A DNA stretch of 64,000 bases from Mesostigma viride (lineage: Eukaryota; Streptophyta; Mesostigmatophyceae; Mesostigmatales; Mesostigmataceae): positions 226,564 through 290,563 of the forward strand of contig RPFO01000213.1 in NCBI GenBank assembly GCA_009746045.1, written 5' to 3'. Of this stretch, positions 49,401-60,555 are shown piece after piece. A program made the position numbers and the translations under genes. A model generated the notes under the pieces. The model was not told the origin of the DNA, ran no database searches, and was given only the letters and a program-made list of their open reading frames with translations. Within the stretch, counting starts at the first letter, position 1. The number at the start of each line of letters is the position of its first letter.

Positions 49401-50403
49401 TCCAGGAGGCCTATGCTGAGATCCAGCAGGCCTGTTCTCCCGTCCGTGCCGCTCAGGCGGTACAGCGCCACCTCCCTCGCGGCACTCCCTCGGTCGCCTC
49501 CGTTCAATCTCCCGCCGCATTCCCTGCTCGCGTCATCGATAAACACCAGAAAACCTACGCGGGTATTCTGCACACGGCTGATTGGATTGCTCTTTTCGCG
49601 GACCTCAACGCCCAGGGACGTGCGTGGCTGTTCTCGCTTTCCTTGCGGAGTGTGGGCTCGGCGTACCTTCGTGCTCTTCCCATGGCCCCCCATTCGCCTT
49701 GGCTCCCAGCCACTACTCGGTGGCGCTCCGGCACCAGCTATTTGCCCCGCAGCCTCTTGTTCCGGCCGGGCGGCCTTGTGGTAGCTGTGGGCAGCCGCTG
49801 GATCCCACGGGGACTCACTACCTTGCCTGCATGGGGGGCCAACAGAATCAGAATTGGTATTTGTATTTGCACACTGTCCTCCTGACGGTGGTGCTCGCCA
49901 TGATTCGGTCGGTTTTCCCCCACGCGAACATCCGGTCCGAGGATGCGGATGGCGCTGCCTTCTATTCCCCCCAACCACCGGCCTGACATCGTGGTGCTGG
50001 ACTTTGAGGGGGGTGGCCGGCATCTGCTTATCGACGTTTCGGTGGCCCGGCCCTTGGCTCTTAGCCACGTGGCTGGGGCCTCCCTCACGGCAGGTTACAC
50101 GGCGGACCGGGCGGAGCGGGCCAAGCTCCTGGCCTATACGGCGACGTCGGGCACCATCGTGTGGTGCCCTTTGTCCTGGAGGAGTTTGGGGCCATGGGGC
50201 CCCTGACCTCCGCCTTCTTCAAGGAGTGTTGCCGGCTCCGGGAGGACCGGCTGGACCTGGAGGGCCAGCGGGCCCCATGGTCGGCGAGGACCTGGACGTC
50301 ATATTGGCGTCAGCGCTTGTCGGTGGCGCTGACTCGGGCCATGGCTGACATCATGCTCCGCCGTACGCGGGCTGATTTTGCGGTGCAGCAGGGCTATTAT
50401 TAG
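46479..50403 (+). pseudogene. LINE-B ORF2: RING, C2H2, RT, restriction-like endonuclease, frameshifted
   Basis: Pieces in order: FLHDILELAGIPHEWHP; RING CAICLEPF ... CGHTFHQAC ... CPLC (about 46660-46800); C2H2 CYRCPEAHC ... HGRAQHARAC (about 47300-47380); a TAG at about 47736; RT from SSTGPSGWRYEHLEV through IACGEVLRKLVGKVICRQ, a shift near 48390, VKVDCHNAFNSL, RSGTQQGDPLGPL and YLDD (about 48740); thumb RMGGCGLTRAARLAPA; shift near 49310; CGSCGQPLDPTGTHYLAC; shift at about 49970 in a C-run; NHRPDIVVLDFEGGG, IDVSVARP; shift near 50140; end TRADFAVQQGYY. Catalytic residues of RT and nuclease are all there, but the gene is not continuous as written. Confidence 0.85.
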
Positions 50404-50593
50404 GTTCCTACCGTTAGGAGTTTCCATTGGTCTTATCGTAGTATAGAGATTTTACATGGCTCTGTATAGAGGTTTATAGCTGGGCGTTTGCTTTGGTTTG
50501 AGTGATTTCACTCTGCTGTAAGTAATTATATTATTAATATATATATTCATTGAGAATGATAGATTACGGAGGTGAGAGAGGCATGCAACATAA

Positions 50594-52291
50594 CCCCTAA
50601 ATGGGCAGAAATACTGCCGATGCATCGGCTGTAACTTCACAATTTTGCAAACCAGATGCCATCCAACCCACCCATATCCAATGGCTGTCCTTGGGGGCCA
50701 AGCATGTCCATGAGTTGCCCTTCGGGTTGGTATATCACAACCTTACATATATGCAGGGTAGGCCATGTATAACTGCCGTCAAAGTCAGGGGGGTCAAGAC
50801 GAGCGTTTTCATTTTTGGTAGAATGTGCATTTTGAATTATGTTGTAAGAGCTAGGCACCTACCACTTCAGGGATGATAAACAATTAGTTGCTGAACAGTT
50901 TGAGCCATTGGGGTCATCATTTGGGTGGGTATACCAGCAGTTACACCCAGTACAGCCCATAGGGGTACCAGTGGTAAAAAGCAACCAAGGGGTTAGGAGT
51001 GGGCATACTACCTACTAATACCTACTAATATGGCCCCCAACCATGCCACACAATACATTTCCCTTCCACAATGATGGGGAAACATAACTGCATCATCACA
51101 CTGCCCTTACATGGCACCTATGTGCAGGTGCCACCTTGTCCATGCACGTAGGTAACGTGGTACGGATACCCTACGCAAGGCATGCGTTCTAGGAGGCAGC
51201 CACCAACAAACTAGTGGTTTTAAGCCTATTTCAGCTTGCCCTAGCAAGGATAAACTAGGCCTAAGCTGCTATAGCTTGCCAGGTGATGGCCAGCACACCT
51301 GGTGGCACATGCTGACAATGGGAAGCTTCTACTCACCGGTTACATGCTTGATGATGCCACAGAGACCAGCCAACTGCCTCACACTCATGCAATATGTGTG
51401 TGGGAAATGTATAACAAACATATATGGAGGTATTCAAACCCATACAGCCTCTAAAACTTTTCACCATCACCTGTGGCAGGTCAACTGACTGAGGGAAGCA
51501 TCTAAGAAGGGTGTTTTAGAAAGGGGCCAGGCCAGGGTCAAGAAAGAGCATGAATAATGCAAAAAGAATGTGCTACACAAGCTAGAACGTATATATAAAC
51601 GTCAAACATCGATAGGAAAACGATAACTCAGCTTTACCAGGCATGGATGGCGTTACCTTGGCCCAGGCGGTGGCCGCAAAATGGCGCATTTCGGCACACC
51701 AAAGTTGTGCAGCATGGTCGCTGGATTCGGCGATTTCTGGCCACCCTTGCACGTTTACGACTACTAGGTATCATAACAAGTACAAAGAAACCAATATATC
51801 CTTTAAAATACGCCGGAAAGTTATTGCTGTCAACGTTTCTATCGTCCGGCCTGATCGCAGTTTTTTCCAGCAAGAACGCTGCCGACACCTATCAAATGGC
51901 ATTCCGCGAACCAAAAATTGGCCTGTATCATCTTTAGGACGTATAAAATCAATTTCCTGAGTTTGGTCAGAAAATTCGAACGAAAACGTAAATGCCATGC
52001 GTGGGGCGCAAGCCGCCATGGCCAGGTCGTCGTTTTCCGGAATGCACGTTGTACGTGAAAAAGTACCCTGACCCCTAGTACTTTGACCGGCCAGAACACC
52101 TCTATAACTTTGTCAGAAGTATGCAAACCCTAGTACCATGCTGTGAGGAAATTATAAACTTTCGATCTTCTCAGCTAAACGTTTCCTAATTCTCAATAGT
52201 TTTCGCGCGCATTTGGTCCCCCGAGAAGGGGCCGACGTGTCGGCTGTAACTCAGTTTTAGGCGGAAAATCGGCAGCCAGACCATTTAGGGG
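50594..52291. mobile_element. piggyBac-like non-autonomous element, copy 2 (1698 bp, inverted relative to copy 1)
   Basis: Same CCCCTAAATGG termini, flanked by ATAA (50590-50593 and 52292-52295) instead of TTAA. Uninterrupted LINE-A 3' UTRs at 43214-43217 and 54520-54523 show a single ATAA (complement TTAT) at this position, proving the boundaries and the duplication. Confidence 0.92.
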
Positions 52292-52457
52292 ATAAGGAAA
52301 AACCCGATAACTGGGAGAATAACCCTGAAGAAATTAATAGTAATCTGACACAGACATCCAAGGATCACGCCAGCGGCACAAGGTACAACTAACTATACAT
52401 CACAAAACTACACGCAGCAACAGCGCTGCCGGCCCACCATGCAGGCCTGGAAGGAAT

Positions 52458-52660
52458 CTAGACCGCATGGGTCGCGACAAAGTCGGCCCGGGTGCGGCGG
52501 AATAACACATCAGCCACGGTGCGAGTGAGGGCGAGTGACAGACGCTGCCGCCAATACGAGGACCACGTGCGGGCCGACCACGGGGCGGTCTGACCCTCGA
52601 GGTCGAGGCGGTCTTCACGGCGCTGGCAGCACTCGTGGAAAAACTCCTCTCTTACTCGTG
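52458..52660 (-). pseudogene. LINE-A ORF2 extreme C terminus
   Basis: EECCQRREDRLDLEGQ-type end (HECCQRREDRLDLEGQ ... ALTRTVADVLFRRTRADFV ATHAV), identical to the end of copy 1. No catalytic residues remain. Confidence 0.85.
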
Positions 52661-52683
52661 GAAAAACTCTTAATATATATATA

Positions 52684-53094
52684 CTGACATGATGAACCGA
52701 CGGGGGTTCCTGGATTGAGACACGTTTTTTTCCATGCACAGCTGAAAAAACCTGCGCCGAGGTGCGGCACCGCGGCCTACAGTAGTGATTACTGTCTGCG
52801 ACACGCCCGGGGCTGGCTGCATCTACCTGTCGGCCAATTGTGACCCGTGGGCTAGGCGAATTTGAATGCGGCTTTCCCGTTAGTTGTGGCTCCACCGCTC
52901 CAGCTTTCTAGGCTGACATGATGAACCGACGGGGGTTCCTGGATTGAGACACGTTTTTTTCTCCATGCACAGCTGAAAAAACCTGCGCCGAGGTGCGGCA
53001 CCGCGGCCTACAGTAGTGATTACTGTCTGCGACACGCCCGGGGCTGGCTGCATCTACCTGTCGGCCAATTGTGACCCGTGGGCTAGGCGAATTT
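52684..53094 (+). repeat. LINE-A monomers of copy 3
   Basis: Unit starts at 52707 and 52936, the first preceded by a short partial unit. Ends GCGAATTT at the deletion junction. Confidence 0.92.
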
Positions 53095-53097
53095 CGT

Positions 53098-54352
53098 GGC
53101 CATGACGAGCGCATTCAGGCCGCCTTGCAGGTGCTCCTCCCCGGCCCTAGCCTGCCAGCTCACTCCATGCGCTTGGCCACCCTCCCCTGCCGCATGGGCG
53201 GGTGTGGGCTCACCCGCGCCGCCCGCCTCGCCCCCGCCGCCTTCCTTGGCTCTGTTGCTCAGGCCTGGGCGGAGATCCGCCGGTTGGTCCCCAGCGCCGT
53301 CAGCGCCATTCCCGACTTGGTCACCCCATCCCCCTTCCCCTTTGTGCAGGCTGTGCAGGATTCTTACCTCGGGATCCAGCAGGCTTGCGACCTCGTCCGC
53401 CCCGCTCAGGCCGTCCACCGTCGCCTGCCCCGGGGCACGCCCGGCGTGTCCACTGTCGTCAGTCCTAGTGTCTTCCCTGCCTGCGTTCATGAAAAACAAC
53501 AAAAGACCTACGCGGGTATACTACACTGTGCCGACTGGATGGGTCTGCATGCGAGCTTGAACGATCAGGGGAAGGCTTGGCTTCACTCCGTTTCCCTTGA
53601 GGGGAGCGTGGGGTCCGCATTCCTGCGCGCCCTCCCCATGAGCCCTTTGTTCACACTGGTTCCGGCCCTTTACGCCATCGCTCTCCGCCACCAGCTCTTT
53701 GCCCCGCAACCCCTCATCACGGCGGGTGCGTCCTGCGGCAGCTGCGGGCTTGCTCTGGATACTACTGGGACGCACTACATCGCGTGCATGGGTGGCCAGC
53801 AGAACCAGAACTGGTTCCTCTATCTCCATACCGCTCTCCTCCGGGTGGTGTGTGCCATGGTTCGGTCGGTCTTTCCCCACTCCACCATCAAGTGCGAGGA
53901 CGCGGATGGGGCCGCCCTCTACTCACCCAACCACCGCCCCGACATTACCGTGCTTGACTACGACGGGCAGGGTTGCCACCTGCTCATCGATGTCTCCGTG
54001 GCTCGGCCGCTTTCCGGTCGCCACATCCTCCGGGCGGCTGTGGATGCCGGCGCTGCTGCCGCTGTGGCTGAGCGCGACAAGTTTGCCTCCTACGGCAATG
54101 TGGGGCCCCACCGGGTCATCCCCTTTGTCCTTGAGGAGTTCGGGGCCATGGGCCCCAAGACAGCGGAGTTTTCCACGAGTGCTGCCAGCGCCGTGAAGAC
54201 CGCCTCGACCTCGAGGGTCAGACCGCCCCGTGGTCGGCCCGCACGTGGTCCTCGTATTGGCGGCAGCGCCTGTCACTCGCCCTCACTCGCACCGTGGCTG
54301 ATGTGTTATTCCGCCGCACCCGGGCCGACTTTGTCGCGACCCATGCGGTCTA
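53098..54352 (+). pseudogene. LINE-A ORF2 C-terminal half (copy 3)
   Basis: Begins GHDERIQAALQVLLPG and continues through RMGGCGLTRAARLAPA, the CCHC knuckle, NHRPDITVLDYD, DVSVARP and RDKFASYG, all as in copy 1. The frame is open from within the monomer (53071), so a short fusion protein with an intact nuclease could in theory be read. One missing T near 54170 (GAGTTTTTCC in copy 1, GAGTTTTCC here) shifts the last ~60 codons. Confidence 0.85.
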
Positions 54353-54574
54353 GATCCCTTCCAGGCCTGCATGGTGGGCCGGCAAGCGCTGTTGCTGCGT
54401 GTAGTTTTGTGATGTATAGTTAGTTGTACCTTGTGCCGCTGGCGTGATCCTTGGATGTCTGTGTCAGATTACTATTAATTTCTTCTTCAGGGTTATTCTC
54501 CCAGTTATCGGGTTTTTCCTTATGTTGCATGCCTATCTCACCTCCGTAATCTATCATTCTCAATGAATATATAT

Positions 54575-54890
54575 TAATAATATAATTACTTACAGCAGAG
54601 TGAAATCAATGAATATATATTTTAAAAATATAATTACTTACAGCAGAGTGAAATCACTCAAACCAAAGCAAACGCCCAGCTATAACCTATATACAGAGCC
54701 ATGTCAAAGCTCTATACTACGATAAGACCAATGGAAACGCCTAACGGGAGGAACCTAATAGCCCTGCTGCACCGCAAAATCAGCCCGCGTACGGCGGAGC
54801 ATGATGTCAGCCATGGCCCGAGTCAGCGCCACCGACAAGCGCTGACGCCAATATGACGTCCAGGTCCGCGCCGACCATGGGGCCCCCAAT
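54575..54890 (-). mobile_element. LINE-B 3' fragment 3, 5'-truncated, with a small 3' duplication
   Basis: 3' UTR and the last ~45 codons of LINE-B ORF2 on the minus strand, truncated at CATGGGGCCC. The terminal ~40 bp (TAATTACTTACAGCAGAGTG) occurs twice, at 54585 and 54633, separated by ATGAATATATATTTTAAAAA, so two successive insertions or a slippage happened here. Confidence 0.85.
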
Positions 54891-54903
54891 GAATATATAT
54901 ACA

Positions 54904-57036
54904 TTCCTGGATTGAGACACGTTTTTTTCTTCATGCACAGCTGAAAAACCTGCGCCGAGGTGCGGCACCGCGGCCTACGGTAGTGATTACTGTCTGCGAC
55001 ACGCCCGGGGCTGGCTGCATCTACCTGTCGGCCAATTGTGACCCGTGGGCTAGGCGAATTTGAATGCGGCTTTCCCGTTAGTTGTGGCTCCACCGCTCCA
55101 GTTTTCTAGGCTGACATGATGAACCGACGGGGGTTCCTGGATTGAGACACGTTTTTTTCTCCATGCACAGCTGAAAAACCTGCGCCGAGGTGCGGCACCG
55201 CGGCCTACGGTTGTGATTACTGTCTGCGACACGCCCGGGCTGGCTGCATCTACCTGTCGGCCAATTGTGACCCGTGGGCTAGGCGAATTTGAATGCGGCT
55301 TTCCCGTTAGTTGTGGCTCCACCGCTCCAGTTTTCTAGGCTGACATGATGAACCGACGGGGGTTCCTGGATTGAGACACGTTTTTTTCTCCATGCACAGC
55401 TGAAAAAACCTGCGCCGAGGTGCGGCACCGCGGCCTACGGTAGTGATTACTGTCTGCGACACGCCCGGGGCTGGCTGCATCTACCTGTCGGCCAATTGTG
55501 ACCCGTGGGCTAGGCGAATTTGAATGCGGCTTTCCCGTTAGTTGTGGCTCCACCGCTCCAGTTTTCTAGGCTGACATGATGAACCGACGGGGGTTCCTGG
55601 ATTGAGACACGTTTTTTTCTCCATGCACAGCTGAAAAAACCTGCGCCGAGGTGCGGCAACCGCGGCCTACGGTAGTGATTACTGTCTGCGACACGCCCGG
55701 GGCTGGCTGCATCTACCTGTCGGCCAATTGTGACCCGTGGGCTAGGCGAATTTGAATGCGGCTTTCCCGTTAGTTGTGGCTCCACCGCTCCAGTTTTCTA
55801 GGCTGACATGATGAACCGACGGGGGTTCCTGGATTGAGACACGTTTTTTTCTCCATGCACAGCTGAAAAAACCTGCGCCGAGGTGCGGCACCGCGGCCTA
55901 CGGTAGTGATTACTGTCTGCGACACGCCCGGGGCTGGCTGCATCTACCTGTCGGCCAATTGTGACCCGTGGGCTAGGCGAATTTGAATGCGGCTTTCCCG
56001 TTAGTTGTGGCTCCACCGCTCCAGTTTTCTAGGCTGACATGATGAACCGACGGGGGTTCCTGGATTGAGACACGTTTTTTTCTTCATGCACAGCTGAAAA
56101 AACCTGCGCCGAGGTGCGGCACCGCGGCCTACAGTAGTGATTACTGTCTGCGACACGCCGGGGCTGGCTGCATCTACCTGTCGGCCAATTGTGACCCGTG
56201 GGCTAGGCGAATTTGAATGCGGCTTTCCCGTTAGTTGTGGCTCCACCGCTCCAGTTTTCTAGGCTGACATGATGAACCGACGGGGGTTCCTGGATTGAGA
56301 CACGTTTTTTTCTTCATGCACAGCTGAAAAAACCTGCGCCGAGGTGCGGCAAGCGGCCTACGGTTGTGATTACTGTCTGCGACACGCCCGGGGCTGGCTG
56401 CATCTACCTGTCGGCCAATTGTGACCCGTGGGCTAGGCGAATTTGAATGCGGCTTTTCCCGTTAGTTGTGGCTCCACCGCTCCAGTTTCTAGGCTGACAT
56501 GATGAACCGACGGGGGTTCCTGGATTGAGACACGTTTTTTTTCTCCATGCACAGCTGAAAAAACCTCGCGAGGTGCAGCACCGCTACGTTAATTACTGTC
56601 GGCGAACGCCGGGGCTGGCTGCATTTACTGTCGCCAACTTGTTGGTACCGTGGGCTAGGCGAATTGAATGCGGCTTTCCCGTTAGTTTGTGGCTCACCGC
56701 TCCAGTTTTCTAGGCTGACATGATGAACCGACGGGGTTCCTGGATTGAGACACGTTTTTTTCTCCATGCACAGCTGAAAAACCTGCGCCGAGGTGCGGCA
56801 CCGCGGCCCCTACGGTAGTGATTACTGTCTGCGACGCCCGGGGCTGGCTGCATCTACCTGTCGGCCAAATTGTGACCCGTGGGCTAGGCGAATTTGAATG
56901 CGGCTTTCCCGTTAGTTGTGGCTCCCCGCTCCAGTTTTCTAGGCTGACATGATGAACCGACGGGGGTTCCTGGATTGAGACACGTTTTTTTCTCCATGCA
57001 CAGCTGAAAAACTGCGCCGAGGTGCGGCACCGCGCC
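54904..57036 (+). repeat. LINE-A monomers of copy 2 (nine full, one partial)
   Basis: Unit starts near 54904, 55134, 55363, 55594, 55826, 56057, 56287, 56517, 56737 and 56967. Spacing varies from about 220 to 232 because of single-base indels, especially in 56540-57036. Copy 1 shows no such variation. Confidence 0.92.
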
Positions 57037-57127
57037 GCCGCGTTGGGGGCTGCCGCCCCCAAACCCCCCGCGTCCGCATCTCGCTCTTCCCCCGCGCTTC
57101 CGGTTCCGTTGTTTTACGCACCTTCCC

Positions 57128-58330
57128 ATGCCTCCTTCACGACGACGCACCTCCCGGGCGCGGGATGCGCTGCCTAGCGGCGCACCTGCGCGCGTCGGTC
57201 CTTACGCATCGCGGCGCACCTGCAGGAGATGGGCGACCTGGACGACGGCGGTCGTGGCGCCCCTGTGCCACTCTCGCTTGTGTGCGAGGTCTGCCACAGT
57301 GGTGAGGATGCCCCCCGTCTCCTTGTGTGTTGATTCGTGCCAATGCGGCTGGCACACGCCTGCTTGGTCCGCCCCTCTTCCGCTGCCCTCCCGGGTCCTT
57401 GGCGTGCCCTCATTGCGTGGCCCCGCCTCGGCCGTCCCTAGGCTCCCGACGCGCGCCGTGTCGACCCCGGGATCCCATTCGGCCGCGCCCCCTCCCGCAG
57501 CCCCTCGCTGGACCCTCTCCTGGGCCTTGCGGCCCTCGTGGAGGGTTCACACGTGCTCCCGCTCTCCCGCGCGTCACGTCCGGCCCCTCCGCGGGGTCCC
57601 CTGGCCCTGCCCCGCCTAGCTCTGGGGATCCACCTCCGGCCAGCCCGGCGGTGGCCACTGACCTGCGTCCTCCTGTGCTTGAGGGGTCCCTGGCGGCTCT
57701 CCTCCCTGAGGCTGTGGGACACCCTGCGGCGACTCCTGTGGTGGGCCCCTGGTCGGCCGCGCTTGGGTCCCACGACTTCTCCGTTTGGCCCCCACCAACA
57801 TTGCGGGCGTCAGCGCGCTCGGCACGCCACGTTCTCTTGGCTGTATTGCCCCTTGCTGTTGGAACGCTGTCGGCTTGCACGCGGCGTTTCCTACGCTCCC
57901 ACGGCCCCTGAATTTAGTGCCCTTGTGGTTCGTGTCCGGCACATGCTGCAGGCAGCCTCCCCCCTGTCCTTGCCTCCACGCTTTGGGGGTTTGTCCTCGA
58001 GGACTACCATGCCGGCGGCCGCCTGCCTTGGCACCTGCCCGCGGTGCGCCAAGAATGGCTCCTGAATCTGGACGCTCAAGTGGCGCAGGCGGTGGTGCTC
58101 TTTGCTACAGGGCTTGCCGTGCAGGCCAGCAGGCCGCCCGTGGACATATCTCGCTGGGGGGCCACCGACCACGCCTTGCTCGATCGCCCTCAGCTGCACA
58201 CGTTTCTTGCCTCTGCCGGGCCCGGCTCGGCCGGCCTTGTTGCGCAGGCCCACGGGCGCTTGACTACGGCGGTCACCCCAGCGCAAGCCGCCCGCCTGCG
58301 CGTTGACTTCGGGGCTCCTGTCACCGTGCA
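57128..58330 (+). pseudogene. LINE-A ORF1 (copy 2), frameshifted and truncated
   Basis: Same start MPPSRRRTSRARDALPSGAP and PHD finger as copy 1, but with about a dozen one-base indels, mostly losses from G or C runs, that move the frame repeatedly. Nucleotide identity to copy 1 outside the indels is very high. Ends inside the ORF at the CACTA-3 boundary. Confidence 0.82.
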
Positions 58331-58332
58331 AC

Positions 58333-58760
58333 CACTAGGAGCCGGGTGTTGACAAAGTGTGACAATGCTTGACATGTCAGGTTGATAAAGTGTGACAAAG
58401 TGTGACAAAGTGTGACATGTGGTGTGACAAAGTGTGACAAAAGCTATACAAATGTTGACAAAACCATGACATATCAGGTCGATTTTACAAGACAATTCTT
58501 GACAAATTATCAAGGTGAAAGTGTCAAAAAATGTCACACATTGTCAACGTCACGCATTGTCAACATGAGAGTGAGATTTTATCACATTTTATCACACCAC
58601 AATTAGTGACATTTGTGCACATTTATCACAACACAAACGTTGATATATCACAGACAATCCTGAAAATTTATCAGGACTATAAAACAGACAAAAAGTGACA
58701 AAAAGTGACAAAAAGTGACAAAAAGTGACAAAAACCAGTGAAATTTTTCTTTTTATTACA
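58333..58760. repeat. CACTA-3 left terminal and subterminal repeats
   Basis: TGTGACAAAG(T) units, then TTATCACA-type units in the other orientation, and five AAAAAGTGACA units at 58680-58735. Confidence 0.82.
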
Positions 58761-59304
58761 AAATAAGCATTACTTAATGCTGACAGCAACAACGATTGTC
58801 TCGTAGGCAAAGTTCGGACGGCAGCCCATTGCGTTGCGTGCAGCCCGTTGTGAGCATGACTTCCACGGAAAGCTCTAAATGCTTGCAAAGAATTTGCAGG
58901 CAGCCGCCCGTTGGGTATATTGTGTGCAGCCGTCATTTGCGGATGTCATTTTGATTAAAAGCTCTCGACTCTCCTGTAAAACACAGAAAAAAGATGCAGA
59001 GGTGGAAATAACATCAATGTATACATGGTTGTTGTCAGTTGTGCAACATTAAAGAGGCAGATTACGTTAAAAAACCTGTACAAAAACTTCCCTCTCTTGC
59101 TGCAAATGCAAAGAAGAAAGCACTGATCTATTTGGAACAAAAAAGGTAGCTGCAGGCAAACATACACTGCGCAAAGAAAACACCTCATCACACAGATTCA
59201 AAGACAAACCTGAGCAACCCGTGCATGGACCCTAGACGAGTCCGCCGGCTACGTCGATGACGACGATGGTGAGGATGCATATGGCACCAGAACAGCCGAG
59301 ACTT
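58761..59304. other. CACTA-3 interior, two faint exon-like stretches
   Basis: Minus strand 58772-58870 reads SCSQRAARNAMGCRPNFAYE followed by TIVVAVSIK and a stop; plus strand 59235-59310 reads LDESAGYVDDDDGEDAYG. Both have natural codons but no recognised family or partner, so they are weak candidates only. Confidence 0.25.
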
Positions 59305-59490
59305 CCTGCAGAAGAAAAACAAAAATTATGAATGTTTATTCGTAGTCAATAACAAATTTATTACGGTATCCATTGTGTACGAAATTTGGAGCATATGTTA
59401 TGTTAATCGATTAGCTGCGCAAGCACACTTCCTTAAGAGGGCATAACGATTGCAAGGTGCTTAAAACCCACCACAAGGAATTATAAAGCT
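59305..59490 (+). repeat. ~185-bp segment preceding the minisatellite, copy 1
   Basis: Shares AAAACAAAAAT(T/G)ATGAATGTTT, TCCATTG, GAGCATATG and AAGGTGCTT-like landmarks with 60361-60555, so segment plus minisatellite is duplicated as a larger unit. Confidence 0.65.
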
Positions 59491-60360
59491 GCCCCACCTG
59501 CCCCCCATGACAAGGAAAAACTAACCCATTTGCCTACCCCCATGACGCGGAATAATCTCCCCCCCATACCTGTCCCCCATGACAAGGAACAAGCCCCCCT
59601 GCCTGCCCCCCATGACAAGGATTAAACCCCCCTGCCTGCCCCCCATGACAACGATTAACGCCCCCCGCCTGGCCCCCAATACAAGGAATAATTACGCCCC
59701 CTACCTGCCCCGGGCATGACAAGGAATCATTGACCCCCCCTGCCTGCCCCCCACGACAAGGAACAACTAACCCCCGCTACCTGCCCCCCACGACAAGGAA
59801 TCATTGCCCCCCCCTGTCTGCCCCCCGTGACAAGGAATAATTAACACTCCCTGCCTGCCCCCCACGACAAGAATCATCCCCTCCCCTGCCTGCCCCCCAC
59901 GACAAGAATCATCCCCCCCCTGCCTGCCCCACATAACAAGGAACACTTGACGCCCCCTACATGCCCCCCACGACAAGGAATCATTGCCCCCCCCTGCATG
60001 TCCCCCATGACAAGGATCAACTACCCCCCCTGCCTGCCCCTAATTACAAGGAAAAATTACCCACGCAGCCTGCCCCCCATGTGACAAGGATTAGCCCCCT
60101 CTGCCTGAACCCCCATGACAAGGGATAATTACCCCCCCCCGCCTGCCCCCCATGACAAGGAGTTACCCCCCCCCTGCCTGCCCCCCATGACAATGAATCA
60201 TTACCCCCCCTGCCTGCACCACATTACAAGGAATAATTAAGCCCCGGCCCCTGCCTGCCCCCCATGAAAAGGCAATCAACCCCCCCTGCCTGCCCCCCAT
60301 GACAAGGAGTAACCCCCACCCCTGCCTGCCCCCCATGAAAAGGCAATCAACCCTCCCTGT
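59491..60360 (+). repeat. minisatellite, CCTGCCCCCCATGACAAGGA units, block 1
   Basis: About 22 units of 35-45 bp: CCTGCCTGCCCCCCATGACA AGGAATAATTA CCCCC. The Gly/Trp-rich minus-strand frames across it are repeat artefacts. Confidence 0.9.
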
Positions 60361-60555
60361 CCGCAACAAGACAAATGTAAAAGAAAAACAAAAATGATGA
60401 ATGTTTGAAAGTAGTCGCCAACAGAAATATAACGCGGTCCATTGCTACAAGATTTAGAGCATATGCTCTGTTAATCATGTAGCTACAAAATCGCCATTTC
60501 GTAAGGGAGGACAACTGACTGTGAGGTGCTTTCAATCCCATGACAAGAAATTTTT
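60361..60555 (+). repeat. ~185-bp segment, copy 2
   Basis: See 59305-59490. Confidence 0.65.

Larger units (their letters stand above)
45012..50540 (+). mobile_element. LINE-B, near full-length, with many frameshifts
   Basis: Same architecture as LINE-A (PHD, RING, C2H2, RT, CCHC, restriction-like endonuclease) at clearly diverged sequence, with a similar GC-rich leader (45116-45190) but no 231-bp monomers. It begins after an AT tract (about 44978-45010) and its 3' end GTAAGTAATTATATTA runs into ATATATAT at about 50540. At least seven frameshifts and one stop split its coding region. Several lie in C or G runs where the short copies at 43.3-45.0 kb have the intact frame. Confidence 0.87.
50548..52666 (-). 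mobile_element. LINE-A 3' fragment on the minus strand, interrupted by piggyBac-like copy 2
   Basis: Minus-strand 3' UTR and last ~60 codons of ORF2 (52296-52666), continued by the final ~45 bp of the 3' UTR at 50548-50593 beyond the piggyBac-like insertion. It meets the LINE-B 3' end tail-to-tail at TTAATATATATATTCATTGA. Its truncated side has a 16-bp duplication (ACTCGTGGAAAAACTC twice at about 52633-52670) next to another AT tract. Confidence 0.85.
52684..54570 (+). mobile_element. LINE-A copy 3, internally deleted
   Basis: About 1.8 monomers (52684-53094) are joined directly to the second half of ORF2 (from the position matching 41795 in copy 1) and the normal 3' UTR. ORF1, the RING, the fingers and the RT are missing. 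There is no AT tract at the internal junction, so this is a deletion and not two insertions. The left edge lies at an AT tract. Confidence 0.88.
54904..58330 (+). mobile_element. LINE-A copy 2, 5' portion, cut by CACTA-3
   Basis: Monomers (54904-57036), leader and ORF1 up to the codons for VTV near its end, where CACTA-3 begins at 58333. The rest of this LINE may lie beyond the right side of CACTA-3 outside the window. Starts right after AATATATATACA. Confidence 0.87.

Noticed and set aside
59534-60369. Minus-strand frames with HGGQAGG repeats
   Set aside because: Translation of the minisatellite. Frames change from unit to unit and do not persist.
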